From positions 1 to 44,702 of the forward strand of contig QMOQ01000004.1 of the NCBI GenBank assembly GCA_003650285.1: a stretch of DNA of 44,702 nt. Direction: 5' to 3'. The notes beneath the pieces were generated by a model that was given only the letters and a program-made list of their open reading frames with translations, made no database searches and was not told the DNA's origin. A program made the translations under genes and the position numbers. This document shows positions 8,099 to 18,245 of the stretch, in pieces. The stretch's first letter is position 1, and every line of letters begins with the position of its first letter. The DNA comes from Caldisericota bacterium. Lineage in GTDB: Bacteria; Caldisericota; Caldisericia; Caldisericales; Caldisericaceae.

Positions 8099-10201
8099 TT
8101 GAAAAACTTCTTAAAAGATTTGAACAAAAAACAAAGAGAAGCTGTTCTCTTCAACGATAGCTCGTTGCTTATATTTGCGGGAGCAGGTTCAGGAAAAACT
8201 AAAGTAATCACATACAAAATAGCATATCTCATAGAATCCCTTTTGGTTCCTTCATCACGTATTCTTGCGGTAACCTTCACAAACAAGGCAGCAAATGAAA
8301 TGAAAGAAAGAGTGGAGGATCTCATAGGAGAACACATCAAAGGTCTTTGGATAGGAACATTTCACTCTATGTGTGCAAGAATATTACGAAAAGAGATTCA
8401 TCTTCTTGGATATGACAAAAATTTCACGATCCTTGACCAGGACGATTCTACCCGCGTAATAAAAAAAGCAATGAAACAATTAGATATAAATACAGAATAC
8501 TTTAAAGCTAAAAAAATAGGTCAACATATTTCAGCTGCAAAAAGAAGACTTATGGATAGTAAGGAATTTAATAAGATTGCTAAAGAATACATAGATAAAA
8601 TAATTTCATCAGTTTATAAAGAATACGAAAAAATTCTCAAAGAAAGCAATGCATTAGACTTTGACGACATTATTATGCTCACGGTGAAACTACTTAAAAA
8701 TCATGAAGATGTTGCATATTATTACAAAGACAAATTTAAATACATTCTCGTCGATGAATATCAAGACATAAATAAATCGCAATACGAACTATTAAAAATT
8801 CTTGCAGAAAAACACAAAAAAATTATAGTAGTAGGAGATGATGACCAAAGTATCTATTCATTCAGGGGCGCAAACACTGAATTTATACTATCATTTCAAG
8901 AAAATTTTCCTAACGTAAAAACAATAAAGTTAGAAAGAAATTATCGCTCGCCGCAAGAGATATTAAATGTTGCAAACGAACTTATCGTACATAACAGGGA
9001 AAGGAGCGAAAAAAAACTTTACACCAAAAAAAAGATGCAAGATGCAGTAAGTTTTTACGAAGCAGCAAATGGAACAGATGAAGCAAGATTTGTCATTAAA
9101 AAAATTAAAGACCTCCACAGGGATGAAGGAAAACAATTTAGTGACTTTGCAATACTGTACCGAATGAATGCACAATCAAGATTATTTGAAGAGCGCCTTC
9201 TGGAAGAAGGTATCCCATACCAGATTGTCGGAGGTGTAAGATTCTACGGAAGAGAAGAAATAAAAGATATAATTGCATACCTCGCTGTTCTAAACAATCC
9301 TTATGACGATATAAACCTCCGAAGAATAATTAATGTGCCTCACAGAAAAATCGGGGAAGCGACGATGAATAAAATAGAAGAAACCAAAAACAAACAAGGT
9401 AGCACGTTATACAAGGCTGTACATTACATCACAGAAAATGAAAAATTATCTCCCGCAACAAAGAAACTTAGAGAGTTTTATCAATTGATGGAAGACTTAA
9501 AAGAAGATAGTAATAAATTATCTTTAAGGCAGCTCGTAGAAGAAATTCTATCAAGAACAAGTTACTTTTCATATTTGCTAAAAAGAGGAGTAGAAGGAGA
9601 AAATAAAATAGAAAATGTAAAAGAGTTTATCAGTGTAATAAAAGAATTCTCAGAAACTTCAGAGGATGATTCCCTTTCAGCTTTTCTGGCTCACCTCTCG
9701 CTCATCACAGATATCGATAATGCTCAGAGCGATAATCGCGTGATGCTGATGACCTTACATAGTGCAAAAGGTCTTGAATTTCCTGTAGTATTTTTGGTAG
9801 GTATGGAAGAAGGTTATTTACCTCACTACCGGTCAATGGAATTCGACCACACTATAGAAGAAGAGCGAAGGCTTTGCTATGTAGGAATAACACGGTCCCA
9901 GGAAAAATTGTACTTAACTTACGCATATAGAAGAAACAGGTATGGAACACAATCTCCAGTAGTGGCATCACGTTTTCTTTCGGAAATACCAAAAGAAACA
10001 GTTTCAGAAGTAAAAGAAGAACATAAAGAAACAAAACTCACAGAAGGAGAAAAAGTATTACACAGAATCTGGGGAGTTGGAAAAGTCCTTGAGGTACATC
10101 TCGATAACCCTGAAATACCTTATGCAGTAATTGATTTTATAAAAATAGGTAAAAAGAAATTGGATTTGAGATATGCACCAATAGAAAGGCTTACAAAATG
10201 A
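8099..10201 (+). CDS. pcrA: ATP-dependent DNA helicase, UvrD/PcrA family
   Basis: TTG start; Walker A FAGAGSGKTKVIT; VDEYQDINKSQYELL; GDDDQSIYSFRGA; LMTLHSAKGLEFPVVFLVGMEEG. Confidence 0.95.
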   Translation: MKNFLKDLNKKQREAVLFNDSSLLIFAGAGSGKTKVITYKIAYLIESLLVPSSRILAVTFTNKAANEMKERVEDLIGEHIKGLWIGTFHSMCARILRKEIHLLGYDKNFTILDQDDSTRVIKKAMKQLDINTEYFKAKKIGQHISAAKRRLMDSKEFNKIAKEYIDKIISSVYKEYEKILKESNALDFDDIIMLTVKLLKNHEDVAYYYKDKFKYILVDEYQDINKSQYELLKILAEKHKKIIVVGDDDQSIYSFRGANTEFILSFQENFPNVKTIKLERNYRSPQEILNVANELIVHNRERSEKKLYTKKKMQDAVSFYEAANGTDEARFVIKKIKDLHRDEGKQFSDFAILYRMNAQSRLFEERLLEEGIPYQIVGGVRFYGREEIKDIIAYLAVLNNPYDDINLRRIINVPHRKIGEATMNKIEETKNKQGSTLYKAVHYITENEKLSPATKKLREFYQLMEDLKEDSNKLSLRQLVEEILSRTSYFSYLLKRGVEGENKIENVKEFISVIKEFSETSEDDSLSAFLAHLSLITDIDNAQSDNRVMLMTLHSAKGLEFPVVFLVGMEEGYLPHYRSMEFDHTIEEERRLCYVGITRSQEKLYLTYAYRRNRYGTQSPVVASRFLSEIPKETVSEVKEEHKETKLTEGEKVLHRIWGVGKVLEVHLDNPEIPYAVIDFIKIGKKKLDLRYAPIERLTK

Positions 10202-10596
10202 AAAAGGTAAATTACTGTTTTGTGTGCAGTAAAACCAATCCAAAAGGTTTACATATAGCATTTGAACGAATTGAAAATATGACTCTCGCAAAATTTGTGT
10301 TAGAAAAAGAATATGAAGGATATCCCGGCATCGTTCATGGAGGAATTCTTGCTGCGATTCTGGATGACGCAATGGGTAATATAAAGTATCTTGAAGGATA
10401 TATGGCATATACCGTAGAAATGAGCATAAGATATATAAATCCGTCATTTATAGGAGAAGAGCTGGAAGTAAGAGGATGGCTTGAAAGCGCTCAGCACAAA
10501 ATCATCAAAGCAATTGGAGATATCAGAGATAAAAAAGGTGTTATAAAAGTACGAGCAAAAGCCAAATTTTACATCACCGGAAAAATCGAAGAGTAA
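10198..10596 (+). CDS. PaaI-type hotdog-fold thioesterase
   Basis: CFVCSKTNPKGLHI...YPGIVHGGILAAILDDAMGN; ATGA overlap with the helicase gene. Confidence 0.82.
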   Translation: MKKVNYCFVCSKTNPKGLHIAFERIENMTLAKFVLEKEYEGYPGIVHGGILAAILDDAMGNIKYLEGYMAYTVEMSIRYINPSFIGEELEVRGWLESAQHKIIKAIGDIRDKKGVIKVRAKAKFYITGKIEE

Positions 10597-10606
10597 CAAA
10601 CAAGTT

Positions 10607-10634
10607 TTGAATCTGAGACTTCTTATTGTATAAT
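10607..10634 (+). promoter_or_regulatory. Candidate sigma-70 promoter for the 10657-16738 gene string
   Basis: TTGAAT (10607-10612), 16-nt spacer, TATAAT (10629-10634), just upstream of SD and ATG at 10657. Confidence 0.65.
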
Positions 10635-10656
10635 AAAAAGATAAGGAGGGAGAAAA

Positions 10657-11160
10657 ATGGAAGACTTAAATAAAAAAATTAACGAAATGGAAAACCAGTA
10701 TCAAAAGATTATCGAGAAAATTCCAGGATTTGCAGGTTATTTTGCCAGAGAAAAACGAAGAACTGCAGATAAATTGCTACGCCAATATCTTGCAGATAGG
10801 CTAAGAAAAACAAAAGATGAATTACTATCCAAGGGAAATACGTTACTTAAGAAAAAAGAATTTGATGCACTGGAAGAACTGAATGAATTGATTAAAAATT
10901 TCCAATTCGTTGTCGATAAGATAGAATATGCGCCGCAAGGGTACTCGGGATTTTTTGGTTCCATAAAAGCTGATACAAAAATGCTTGATAGGCTTTATGC
11001 AGTTGATGCTTCACTTCTATCCCTTATAGAAAAATCAGAAAAAATTGTAGCAGACGAGACAAAAACAGTAAAAGAAATTATAAGCAATATGAAAAACAAC
11101 CTTAGGGATTTCAAAACATTCTTAAACGAAAGACTCGAAATCCTTTCAGGTATAAAATAG
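10657..11160 (+). CDS. Hypothetical helical/coiled-coil protein
   Basis: SD aaggaggg; Lys/Glu-rich helical sequence; no confidently recognised family. Confidence 0.65.
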   Translation: MEDLNKKINEMENQYQKIIEKIPGFAGYFAREKRRTADKLLRQYLADRLRKTKDELLSKGNTLLKKKEFDALEELNELIKNFQFVVDKIEYAPQGYSGFFGSIKADTKMLDRLYAVDASLLSLIEKSEKIVADETKTVKEIISNMKNNLRDFKTFLNERLEILSGIK

Positions 11161-11170
11161 GGAGGTGGAT

Positions 11171-12235
11171 ATGTTTTTAGAAATTATTCAATGGTTTGAT
11201 AAAACCGGTACAGAAATTATACACAGAATCCCAGAACAAGGATCTGCCGACATAAAAATGGGCGCACAACTCATTGTAAGAGAAACAGAAAGTGCAGTCT
11301 TTTTCAGAGATGGAAAGGCAATGGATGTTTTCGGACCAGGAAGGCATATACTATCCACACAAAATTTGCCCATCATTACAAGACTTCTCTCACTGCCATA
11401 CGGCTTTAAAAGCCCATTCCAATCCGAAGTTATCTTTGTTAATAGAAAAGTATTTCCCAACTTAAAATGGGGAACAAGTCAGCCAATTCTTTTTAGAGAC
11501 AAAGAACTCGGAATAGTGAGACTCCGCGCATTCGGAATTTTCAGTGCAAGAATTGTTGACCCATATCTATTTACGAATACAATTGTCGGAACACAAGACA
11601 TATACACAACCGGGCAACTCCAGGAATTCTACAGATCTATCATTCTCTCACGGTTTACAGATACATTAGGCGAATCTCTCACTTCTATCTTTGATTTGCC
11701 ACGCATATATGATGAACTGAGTGGAGCTGCAAAATCACGCATTGTAACTGATTTTAACAAATATGGAATAGAACTTGTTGATTTTTACGTTTCATCCGTT
11801 ACAGTTCCCGAAGAAGTCCAAAAAGTTATTGACGAAAAGACCGGAATGAATGCAATTGGAAATATGAATCAGTATCTGCAGTTTAAAGCAGCTAAAGCAA
11901 TTGAAGAGGCAGCAAAAAATCCTACTCCAGGTGGGACAGCTGCAGCTGGAGCTGGGCTTGGCATGGGTATGGGAATGGGAATGATCATTCCCGGAATGAT
12001 GCAGCAGGCAATGAGTGCCGAAAAAGAAAAAGAGCAACTAATGATTAAATGTCCCAACTGTGATGCTATCATTCCGGCAGATTCAAAATTCTGTCCCAAA
12101 TGTGGATACAAATTTGTTGCAGATACACCTAAAACGATTGAATGCCCCAACTGCCATAAACAAATTCCTGTCGACTCACTATTCTGTTCTTACTGTGGAC
12201 ACAAAATTGCAAAAAGAGAAGAGAAAAAAGAATAA
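11171..12235 (+). CDS. SPFH-domain protein with C-terminal double zinc ribbon (YdjI/'virion core protein'-like)
   Basis: ATG 11171 fits SD gggagg better than the listed GTG 11165; LRAFGIFSARIVDP...; Gly/Met-rich linker GMGMGMGMIIPGMM; CPNCDAIIPADSKFCPKCG and CPNCHKQIPVDSLFCSYCG. Confidence 0.82.
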   Translation: MFLEIIQWFDKTGTEIIHRIPEQGSADIKMGAQLIVRETESAVFFRDGKAMDVFGPGRHILSTQNLPIITRLLSLPYGFKSPFQSEVIFVNRKVFPNLKWGTSQPILFRDKELGIVRLRAFGIFSARIVDPYLFTNTIVGTQDIYTTGQLQEFYRSIILSRFTDTLGESLTSIFDLPRIYDELSGAAKSRIVTDFNKYGIELVDFYVSSVTVPEEVQKVIDEKTGMNAIGNMNQYLQFKAAKAIEEAAKNPTPGGTAAAGAGLGMGMGMGMIIPGMMQQAMSAEKEKEQLMIKCPNCDAIIPADSKFCPKCGYKFVADTPKTIECPNCHKQIPVDSLFCSYCGHKIAKREEKKE

Positions 12236-12406
12236 ATGTTTCTCTGGATTGTCATTGCCGTATGGTTTATCTGCGGCATTATAAGTAATATAATTGTAAA
12301 AGAAGAAAATCTTTCTTCAGGATATCGTTTCCTGCTTTTTTTAGAAGGTTTTATTGGGTTATTCTTTTTATTTATTTTTAAGGACAAGAAAAATGAAAAA
12401 AAATAA
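12236..12406 (+). CDS. Small membrane protein, 56 aa (not in the supplied ORF track)
   Basis: ATG directly follows the previous stop; MFLWIVIAVWFICGIISNIIVKEENLSSGYRFLLFLEGFIGLFFLFIFKDKKNEKK*; two hydrophobic segments; overlaps the next start by 14 nt. Confidence 0.55.
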   Translation: MFLWIVIAVWFICGIISNIIVKEENLSSGYRFLLFLEGFIGLFFLFIFKDKKNEKK

Positions 12407-14273
12407 AAAATACATTATTATCTTGACCTTTGCTTTATTTATAATCTCGTTTCTTATACCTATGGAAAATGTTTTTGCATCTTACCACTACAAAGAATGG
12501 AACGATGAAATAACCCTAAACAAAGATGGCACAATAAATGTTACTGAAAACCTGTCAATATATTTTGGTTCGCACGATGGTGGGACAGCTTACCACTGGT
12601 TCGAAAGATGGATTGATCTTAATCAGATTCAAAATATCACGGATGTGGAAGTTTTTGAGAACATTAACGGAACGCTTATCCCCTACGAAAGGAGCAGCAG
12701 TGGAACATTAGAAACATTCAGCGTAAAAACAAAGAATAACAGCTTTTATATAAAATTAAACTACGAGGCAAAAAATACAGTAAAACACTTTGTGATAAAA
12801 TATCAAATATTAGGAGCTACCAAATTAGGCACAGTTAAATTTTATGAAGATGATGTATCGTTCAACTACATCGCCATACCACCAAAGAATGAAGTATCAA
12901 TTGATAAAGCAATTGTTACGGTTTATATCCCTGACGGAGCACTAAAAGAAGAAATAAAAGCCTGGGGAGCAGGACTGCCAATAGACAGTGGAAACGTAAC
13001 CATAGTAAATGAAAATGAAATTACATTAACAGGTTCAGAACTTGCACCCGGAGAATTTATAGAGTTCTATATCGCATTTCCAAGGGGCCTGGTGGAAGAA
13101 CCTCCGGGAATTACTATCTACCCGGGAAGTGCAAGAGATAAAGCACAACAGCAAGCAGAAGCTGCTACAAGAGAAGCAAAAATAGCAGGACTAAAAACTT
13201 TACTCGGTTTTTTACTTTTTATCATCATTGTAGTATGGATATTTCTCACCTGGTACAAAAAAGGAAAAGATATCATTTTACCCAAATACGCAGAATACAT
13301 AAAAGATCCTCCATCCGACCTTCCACCTGCCGTTGTAGGTGCATTACTAAAACAAGGAGCGACGTTAAAAGAAGTAATTGCAACTATATTAGATCTTGCA
13401 GATAGGGAGTACATAAAAATTGAAGAAATAAATAAGGTTTTTGGTAAAAATGATTATATCTACAGACGTACAGATAAAGATACTTCCACTCTTAATACTT
13501 ATGAACAAATGTTGATGAGATATATATTTGAAGGGCTAAACTCCATCCACTTATCTGATTTGAAATATGAATTTTCGAAATATCTCCCTAAAATATATAG
13601 CAAAATCAACCGGGAACTTGTATCAAATGAATTTTATGAAGGCGGTAGCCCTGCAAAAGTAAAAGGAAAATATATTGGTATAGCCATATTTATGATAACA
13701 CTTGGATTGATCGTCCTCTCTGGGGTCGGGGCTTCACTTGGCATAAGATTCCTTGCATGGCCTCTTATTCCTGGAGGTATTATCATGCTATTCTTCGCAC
13801 CTGCCATGCCAAGAAAATCGATGAAGGGAGCAAAAGAGCGAATGAAATGGCTTGCCTTCAAAAAATATCTTGAAGGCCTCGTCAAATATAAAAAAGCAGA
13901 AGAAGCACAGAATCTTTTCTCACAATACCTCCCATTTGCGGTTGTGTTTGGTATAGATAAACATTGGATAAAAGAATTTTCAAGAGCAAATACCCCTGCA
14001 CCAGTCTGGTATATTCCCTATTATAGGGCTGGATATGGCTATTCAAATACAGGAGGACTTTCTTCTGCAAAAGGGTTTGGTGGCACAAACAATAATATTG
14101 CAAATAGTATGAAGGGGTTTTCCCTTGACTCGATATCACATGGTCTTAATTCATTATTAAATAGTTCTGCGACAGTATTTACCTCCTCAAAATCTTCTTC
14201 CGGTGGAGGTGGCGGTTTCTCCGGAGGTGGTGGTTTTGGCGGCGGCGGAGGAGGAGGTTCCTCAGCAGGATAG
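12393..14273 (+). CDS. DUF2207-like membrane protein with Gly-rich C-terminus
   Basis: MKKNKKYIIILTFALFIISFLIP signal/TM; N-terminal YKEWNDEITLNKDGTINVTENLSIYF; tail SGGGGGFSGGGGFGGGGGGGSSAG. Start at 12393 preferred over the listed 12354. Confidence 0.82.
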   Translation: MKKNKKYIIILTFALFIISFLIPMENVFASYHYKEWNDEITLNKDGTINVTENLSIYFGSHDGGTAYHWFERWIDLNQIQNITDVEVFENINGTLIPYERSSSGTLETFSVKTKNNSFYIKLNYEAKNTVKHFVIKYQILGATKLGTVKFYEDDVSFNYIAIPPKNEVSIDKAIVTVYIPDGALKEEIKAWGAGLPIDSGNVTIVNENEITLTGSELAPGEFIEFYIAFPRGLVEEPPGITIYPGSARDKAQQQAEAATREAKIAGLKTLLGFLLFIIIVVWIFLTWYKKGKDIILPKYAEYIKDPPSDLPPAVVGALLKQGATLKEVIATILDLADREYIKIEEINKVFGKNDYIYRRTDKDTSTLNTYEQMLMRYIFEGLNSIHLSDLKYEFSKYLPKIYSKINRELVSNEFYEGGSPAKVKGKYIGIAIFMITLGLIVLSGVGASLGIRFLAWPLIPGGIIMLFFAPAMPRKSMKGAKERMKWLAFKKYLEGLVKYKKAEEAQNLFSQYLPFAVVFGIDKHWIKEFSRANTPAPVWYIPYYRAGYGYSNTGGLSSAKGFGGTNNNIANSMKGFSLDSISHGLNSLLNSSATVFTSSKSSSGGGGGFSGGGGFGGGGGGGSSAG

Positions 14274-14287
14274 GATAAGGAGCACAT

Positions 14288-16738
14288 ATGAGCAAAAAAA
14301 AGAAAAAATCTATCATTCGAACTACGTTTAAAATCATTCTTTTACTTATTGTAGCGATAATACTTGCCGGAGGCATTTTTGCCACTATATACATAAACAG
14401 GTGCGCAAAGGATCTGCCTAACATATCAAGATTATCGTACAACCCAGAGCAATCATCTCAAATTTTTGACTATGAAGGAGAACTTATAACAAATGTCTAC
14501 GCTTTTGAAAACCGAATTTACACACCACTGAATAAAATTTCTGATATTGCAAAAAAAGCTGTTATCGCCGAAGAAGATGAAAGATTCTATCAGCATGGTG
14601 CGTTAGATTACAAAGGCATTGCAAGGGCATTCTATACAAACCTTAAATACAAAAGGATAGTCGAAGGAGGAAGCACGATTACCCAGCAACTTGCAAGGAG
14701 TTTATTTCTCACAATGGAGCAAACATCAGAAAGAAAAATCAAAGAAGCCATACTTGCAACCGAGCTCGAAAAGAAATTCACAAAGGACCAAATACTGGAA
14801 ATGTACCTAAATGAAGTGTATTTCGGTGCAGGAGCAAATGGAATTGAATCAGCAGCTGAAACATATTTTGGCAAACATGCAATCGAATTGAACCTGGCTG
14901 AATCCGCAATGCTTGCAGGAACACTAAAAGCACCTTCTAAAGATAATCCATTTATTAACATAAAAGCAGCAAAAGAAGCACAAAAGATTGTACTCCAAAA
15001 AATGTTAAAAAATGGCTATATCACAGAAGAAGAATTAAAAGAAGCAGAAGAACTTGAATTGCATTTTGTAGAAGAAAAAAGAGTAAACGATAATATGGGG
15101 TATGTTATCGATTATGTAAAAGAAAAAGTAGCAAAGAAATTTGGAGAAACAATGCTTTACTCAGGCGGATTAAAAATATATACTACAATTCGCCCGGAAT
15201 TACAGCTCGCCGGAAGCGAGGCAATTAATAAAGTTCTTACAAAAGCAGAGGATGATGGCATTTTCCCAAAAGACAAAAGAAACTCAAAAGATGTTATTCA
15301 ACCACAAGCTGCTCTTACCGCTTTAAACACAAAAACCGGAGCAATACTTGCAATGATTGGAGGGAGAGATTATGACAACACTAAATTCAACAGAACAACT
15401 GCATTAAAACAGCCAGGTTCATCATTTAAAATTTTTGACTATACTGCCGCAATTTCATCTGGTTCCATCACCCCTTCTTCCATAATTCTTTCAGCACAGT
15501 ATAAAGTAGACGATTGGGAACCACACGAATGGATAGGAGAAGATAAATACTTCGGCGATATGACTGTAAATCAAGCATTGGCACAATCGTCAAACATATG
15601 TGCAACAAAAACATCCTTAAGAGTTGGATTGGACAGGGTGATATACTTTGCACGAAAATACGGAATTACTACTCCATTAAAACCATACCCATCTGCTGCA
15701 ATTGGAAGCTTTGAAATAAAACAGATGGAAATGGCTGCCGCCTATGCAACTCTTGGTGACTCCGGCATTTATCACCTTCCTTATATTATCGAAAAAATTG
15801 TTTCACCAGGCGGACAAATATTATACGAACATAAAGATACATCGTATAGAGCAGTATCTCAAGAAACAGCATATCTCATGAATAAAATCTTTACCTACGT
15901 GATGTCTACAGAGGTTAATGCAAAGATAAAAGGACTGCCATCGGCAGCAAAAACAGGAAGTACTGATGAGTGGACCGATGCATGGTTTGACGGATACACA
16001 CCCAATATTTCGGTTAGCGTAGTGGTCGGTCCGGACTCTCAGGAAATAACTTTCCCAAACGTATTAAATGCAGGAAATCGGTTTCCAGCAATGATATGGC
16101 GCGAATTTATGCTAACGGCAATGAATGAATTTCCAAAAGATGATTTTGTAAAACCTGATTCAGGGCTTACCACAAGACTGGTTTACAAAGATACAGGATA
16201 CACTGCAAATTTGGATACTACAGACAAAGACACATTATATTACAGCTTTTTAGAAAACGTAGTTCCTCATGAAGACATACGTGCCAGGGGCTTTATAACA
16301 GTAATTGTATGTAAAGACTCAGGATTACTTGCACCTCCAAACTGCCCGGAAGAATTAACGGAACAACGTACGTATATAAAGGGTATGGAACCTACAGAAA
16401 TGGATCCAAGAAAGTTTGAAGAAACTGAACCGCCTGAATGGCAAGATCTACAATTTGATCTTACGACTGATAAAGATGTCTACAAAATAGGCGATTATAT
16501 AGAAATGAAGGCAACCGTTAGTAATGCAGAAGACCTTACGGACCTAAAGGTAACATTCTTTATGTATGGTTTCCCGCTCGCCACCCTTAACCCGCCAGTC
16601 GAAGGAAATACCTATACCTTTAAGCTTATCGCAAACATTGAAGGAAAAGCCACGATACGCGCAGTGCTAAAAGATAAAGAAGGAACTACTATTGCATCAG
16701 AAGAAAAAGATATTATCATAGAAGAGAAAAAACCATGA
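14288..16738 (+). CDS. Class A penicillin-binding protein (transglycosylase/transpeptidase)
   Basis: [47 protein letters not shown] (SxxK), [13 protein letters not shown] (KTG). Confidence 0.95.
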   Translation: MSKKKKKSIIRTTFKIILLLIVAIILAGGIFATIYINRCAKDLPNISRLSYNPEQSSQIFDYEGELITNVYAFENRIYTPLNKISDIAKKAVIAEEDERFYQHGALDYKGIARAFYTNLKYKRIVEGGSTITQQLARSLFLTMEQTSERKIKEAILATELEKKFTKDQILEMYLNEVYFGAGANGIESAAETYFGKHAIELNLAESAMLAGTLKAPSKDNPFINIKAAKEAQKIVLQKMLKNGYITEEELKEAEELELHFVEEKRVNDNMGYVIDYVKEKVAKKFGETMLYSGGLKIYTTIRPELQLAGSEAINKVLTKAEDDGIFPKDKRNSKDVIQPQAALTALNTKTGAILAMIGGRDYDNTKFNRTTALKQPGSSFKIFDYTAAISSGSITPSSIILSAQYKVDDWEPHEWIGEDKYFGDMTVNQALAQSSNICATKTSLRVGLDRVIYFARKYGITTPLKPYPSAAIGSFEIKQMEMAAAYATLGDSGIYHLPYIIEKIVSPGGQILYEHKDTSYRAVSQETAYLMNKIFTYVMSTEVNAKIKGLPSAAKTGSTDEWTDAWFDGYTPNISVSVVVGPDSQEITFPNVLNAGNRFPAMIWREFMLTAMNEFPKDDFVKPDSGLTTRLVYKDTGYTANLDTTDKDTLYYSFLENVVPHEDIRARGFITVIVCKDSGLLAPPNCPEELTEQRTYIKGMEPTEMDPRKFEETEPPEWQDLQFDLTTDKDVYKIGDYIEMKATVSNAEDLTDLKVTFFMYGFPLATLNPPVEGNTYTFKLIANIEGKATIRAVLKDKEGTTIASEEKDIIIEEKKP

Positions 16739-16751
16739 TGGGAGGCGATAT

Positions 16752-18029
16752 ATGTTAGACCCGGATGTTATAAGGATAAAAACAGATTTTGTTAAAGAAA
16801 GCATTGCAAAAAAAGGAGCAGATGTATCCATCATAGATAAGTTTCTCGAAATAGATAATAAAAGAAAATTGCTAATAAAAAAAGTTGATGCGCTGAGACA
16901 TGACAGAAAAGTATTCTCAGAAGAAATAAGAAAAAAGATTGCAACAAAAGAAAGCACAGAAGAAATTAAAGAAAAAGTAAGAAAAATAGGAAGCAATATT
17001 AAAGAAAAAGACAAAATTCTTAACGATTTAAACAAACAGTTTACAGATCTATCACTGCGTATCCCAAATATTCCTCATCAATCCGTTCCCTATGGAAAAG
17101 ATGAAACAGAAAATACAGTAATCAAAAGATGGGGAGAAATAAGAGATTTTGACTTTGAGCCAAAACCACACTGGGAAACTGCTGAAAATTTAGGTATCAT
17201 CGATTTTCAAAGAGGAGTAAAAATTTCAGGTACAAGATTTTACGCTCTAAAAGGGATGGGGGCAAAACTCGAAAGAGCTCTTATCTCCTGGATGATTGAT
17301 CTACACGTTGAAAAACATGGATACAAAGAGATCTTTCCGCCATTTCTTGTAAACCGTACCTCAATGACAGGTACAGGGCAACTGCCCAAGTTCGAAGATG
17401 ATATGTACCATTGTGAAAAAGACGATTTATTCCTTAATCCTACAGCGGAAGTACCAATTACAAACCTTCATAGAGATGAAATACTAAACGAAGAAGATCT
17501 CCCTATTAAGTACGTGGCATATGCAGCATCGTTTAGAAGAGAAGCAGGCGCTGCCGGAAAAGATACAAGAGGCATTATAAGGGTACATCAATTCAATAAA
17601 GTGGAAATGGTTATGTTTGTTAAGCCAGAAGAATCTTATAACTACCTTGAAGAGCTCGTTAATAATGCAGAAGACGTCTTGAGGCTTTTAAATATACCCC
17701 ACCAACTAAAAAAAATGTGTACAGGGGACCTTGGATTTGCAGCAGCGATAAAGTTTGATCCGGAAGCTTACTTCCCCTCACAAGACAAATATGTAGAAAT
17801 CTCTTCCTGCAGTAACTTTGAAAGCTTCCAGGCAAGACGTGCAAACATCCGCTTCCGTACAAAGAAAGGCAAGTTAAAATATGTACATACCTTAAATGGC
17901 TCAGGACTTGCCGTTAGCAGGACAATGGCAGCCATTTTGGAAAACTATCAACAAAAAGACGGCACCGTGCTTATACCAAAAGTATTGCAAAAATACACAG
18001 GAACTGATAGAATAACCCCGGAAATTTAA
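16752..18029 (+). CDS. serS: Seryl-tRNA synthetase
   Basis: N-terminal coiled coil; [65 protein letters not shown]. Confidence 0.97.
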   Translation: MLDPDVIRIKTDFVKESIAKKGADVSIIDKFLEIDNKRKLLIKKVDALRHDRKVFSEEIRKKIATKESTEEIKEKVRKIGSNIKEKDKILNDLNKQFTDLSLRIPNIPHQSVPYGKDETENTVIKRWGEIRDFDFEPKPHWETAENLGIIDFQRGVKISGTRFYALKGMGAKLERALISWMIDLHVEKHGYKEIFPPFLVNRTSMTGTGQLPKFEDDMYHCEKDDLFLNPTAEVPITNLHRDEILNEEDLPIKYVAYAASFRREAGAAGKDTRGIIRVHQFNKVEMVMFVKPEESYNYLEELVNNAEDVLRLLNIPHQLKKMCTGDLGFAAAIKFDPEAYFPSQDKYVEISSCSNFESFQARRANIRFRTKKGKLKYVHTLNGSGLAVSRTMAAILENYQQKDGTVLIPKVLQKYTGTDRITPEI

Positions 18030-18038
18030 TCTAAAAAT

Positions 18039-18125
18039 GGAGGGGTGGCCGAGCGGTTGATGGTACCGCACTTGAAATGCGGCAAGTGATGAGCTTCGGA
18101 GGTTCGAATCCTCTCCCCTCCGCCA
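18039..18125 (+). tRNA. tRNA-Ser (anticodon UGA), class II with encoded CCA
   Basis: Acceptor GGAGGGG/CCCCTCC, G discriminator, CCA; anticodon arm CCGCA-CTTGAAA-TGCGG; long variable arm; GGTTCGAATCC T-arm. Confidence 0.96.
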
Positions 18126-18229
18126 TACCTGAGATGTCTTTCTGTTTTTTATCTATAACATATTTCAAAGACAGACAATCGGTATATAAAATGAGCAGTG
18201 TCATCCCTTTCTATATAATCAAAATAACG

Positions 18230-18235
18230 TATAAT
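18230..18235 (+). promoter_or_regulatory. Candidate -10 box for nadE
   Basis: TATAAT ending 10 nt before the nadE ATG (18246); -35 is weak. Confidence 0.4.
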
Positions 18236-18245
18236 AGAAATCGAA

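Noticed and set aside
12060-12284. 74-aa plus-strand ORF overlapping the zinc-ribbon region
   Set aside because: Different frame over the CxxC ribbons, which are clearly coding; the ORF ends inside the better supported 56-aa micro-ORF region.
12354-12392. Upstream start of the DUF2207 ORF as listed
   Set aside because: ATG at 12393 gives a standard signal/TM start (MKKNKKYIIILTFALF); the upstream extension is antagonised by overlap with the 12236-12406 micro-ORF.
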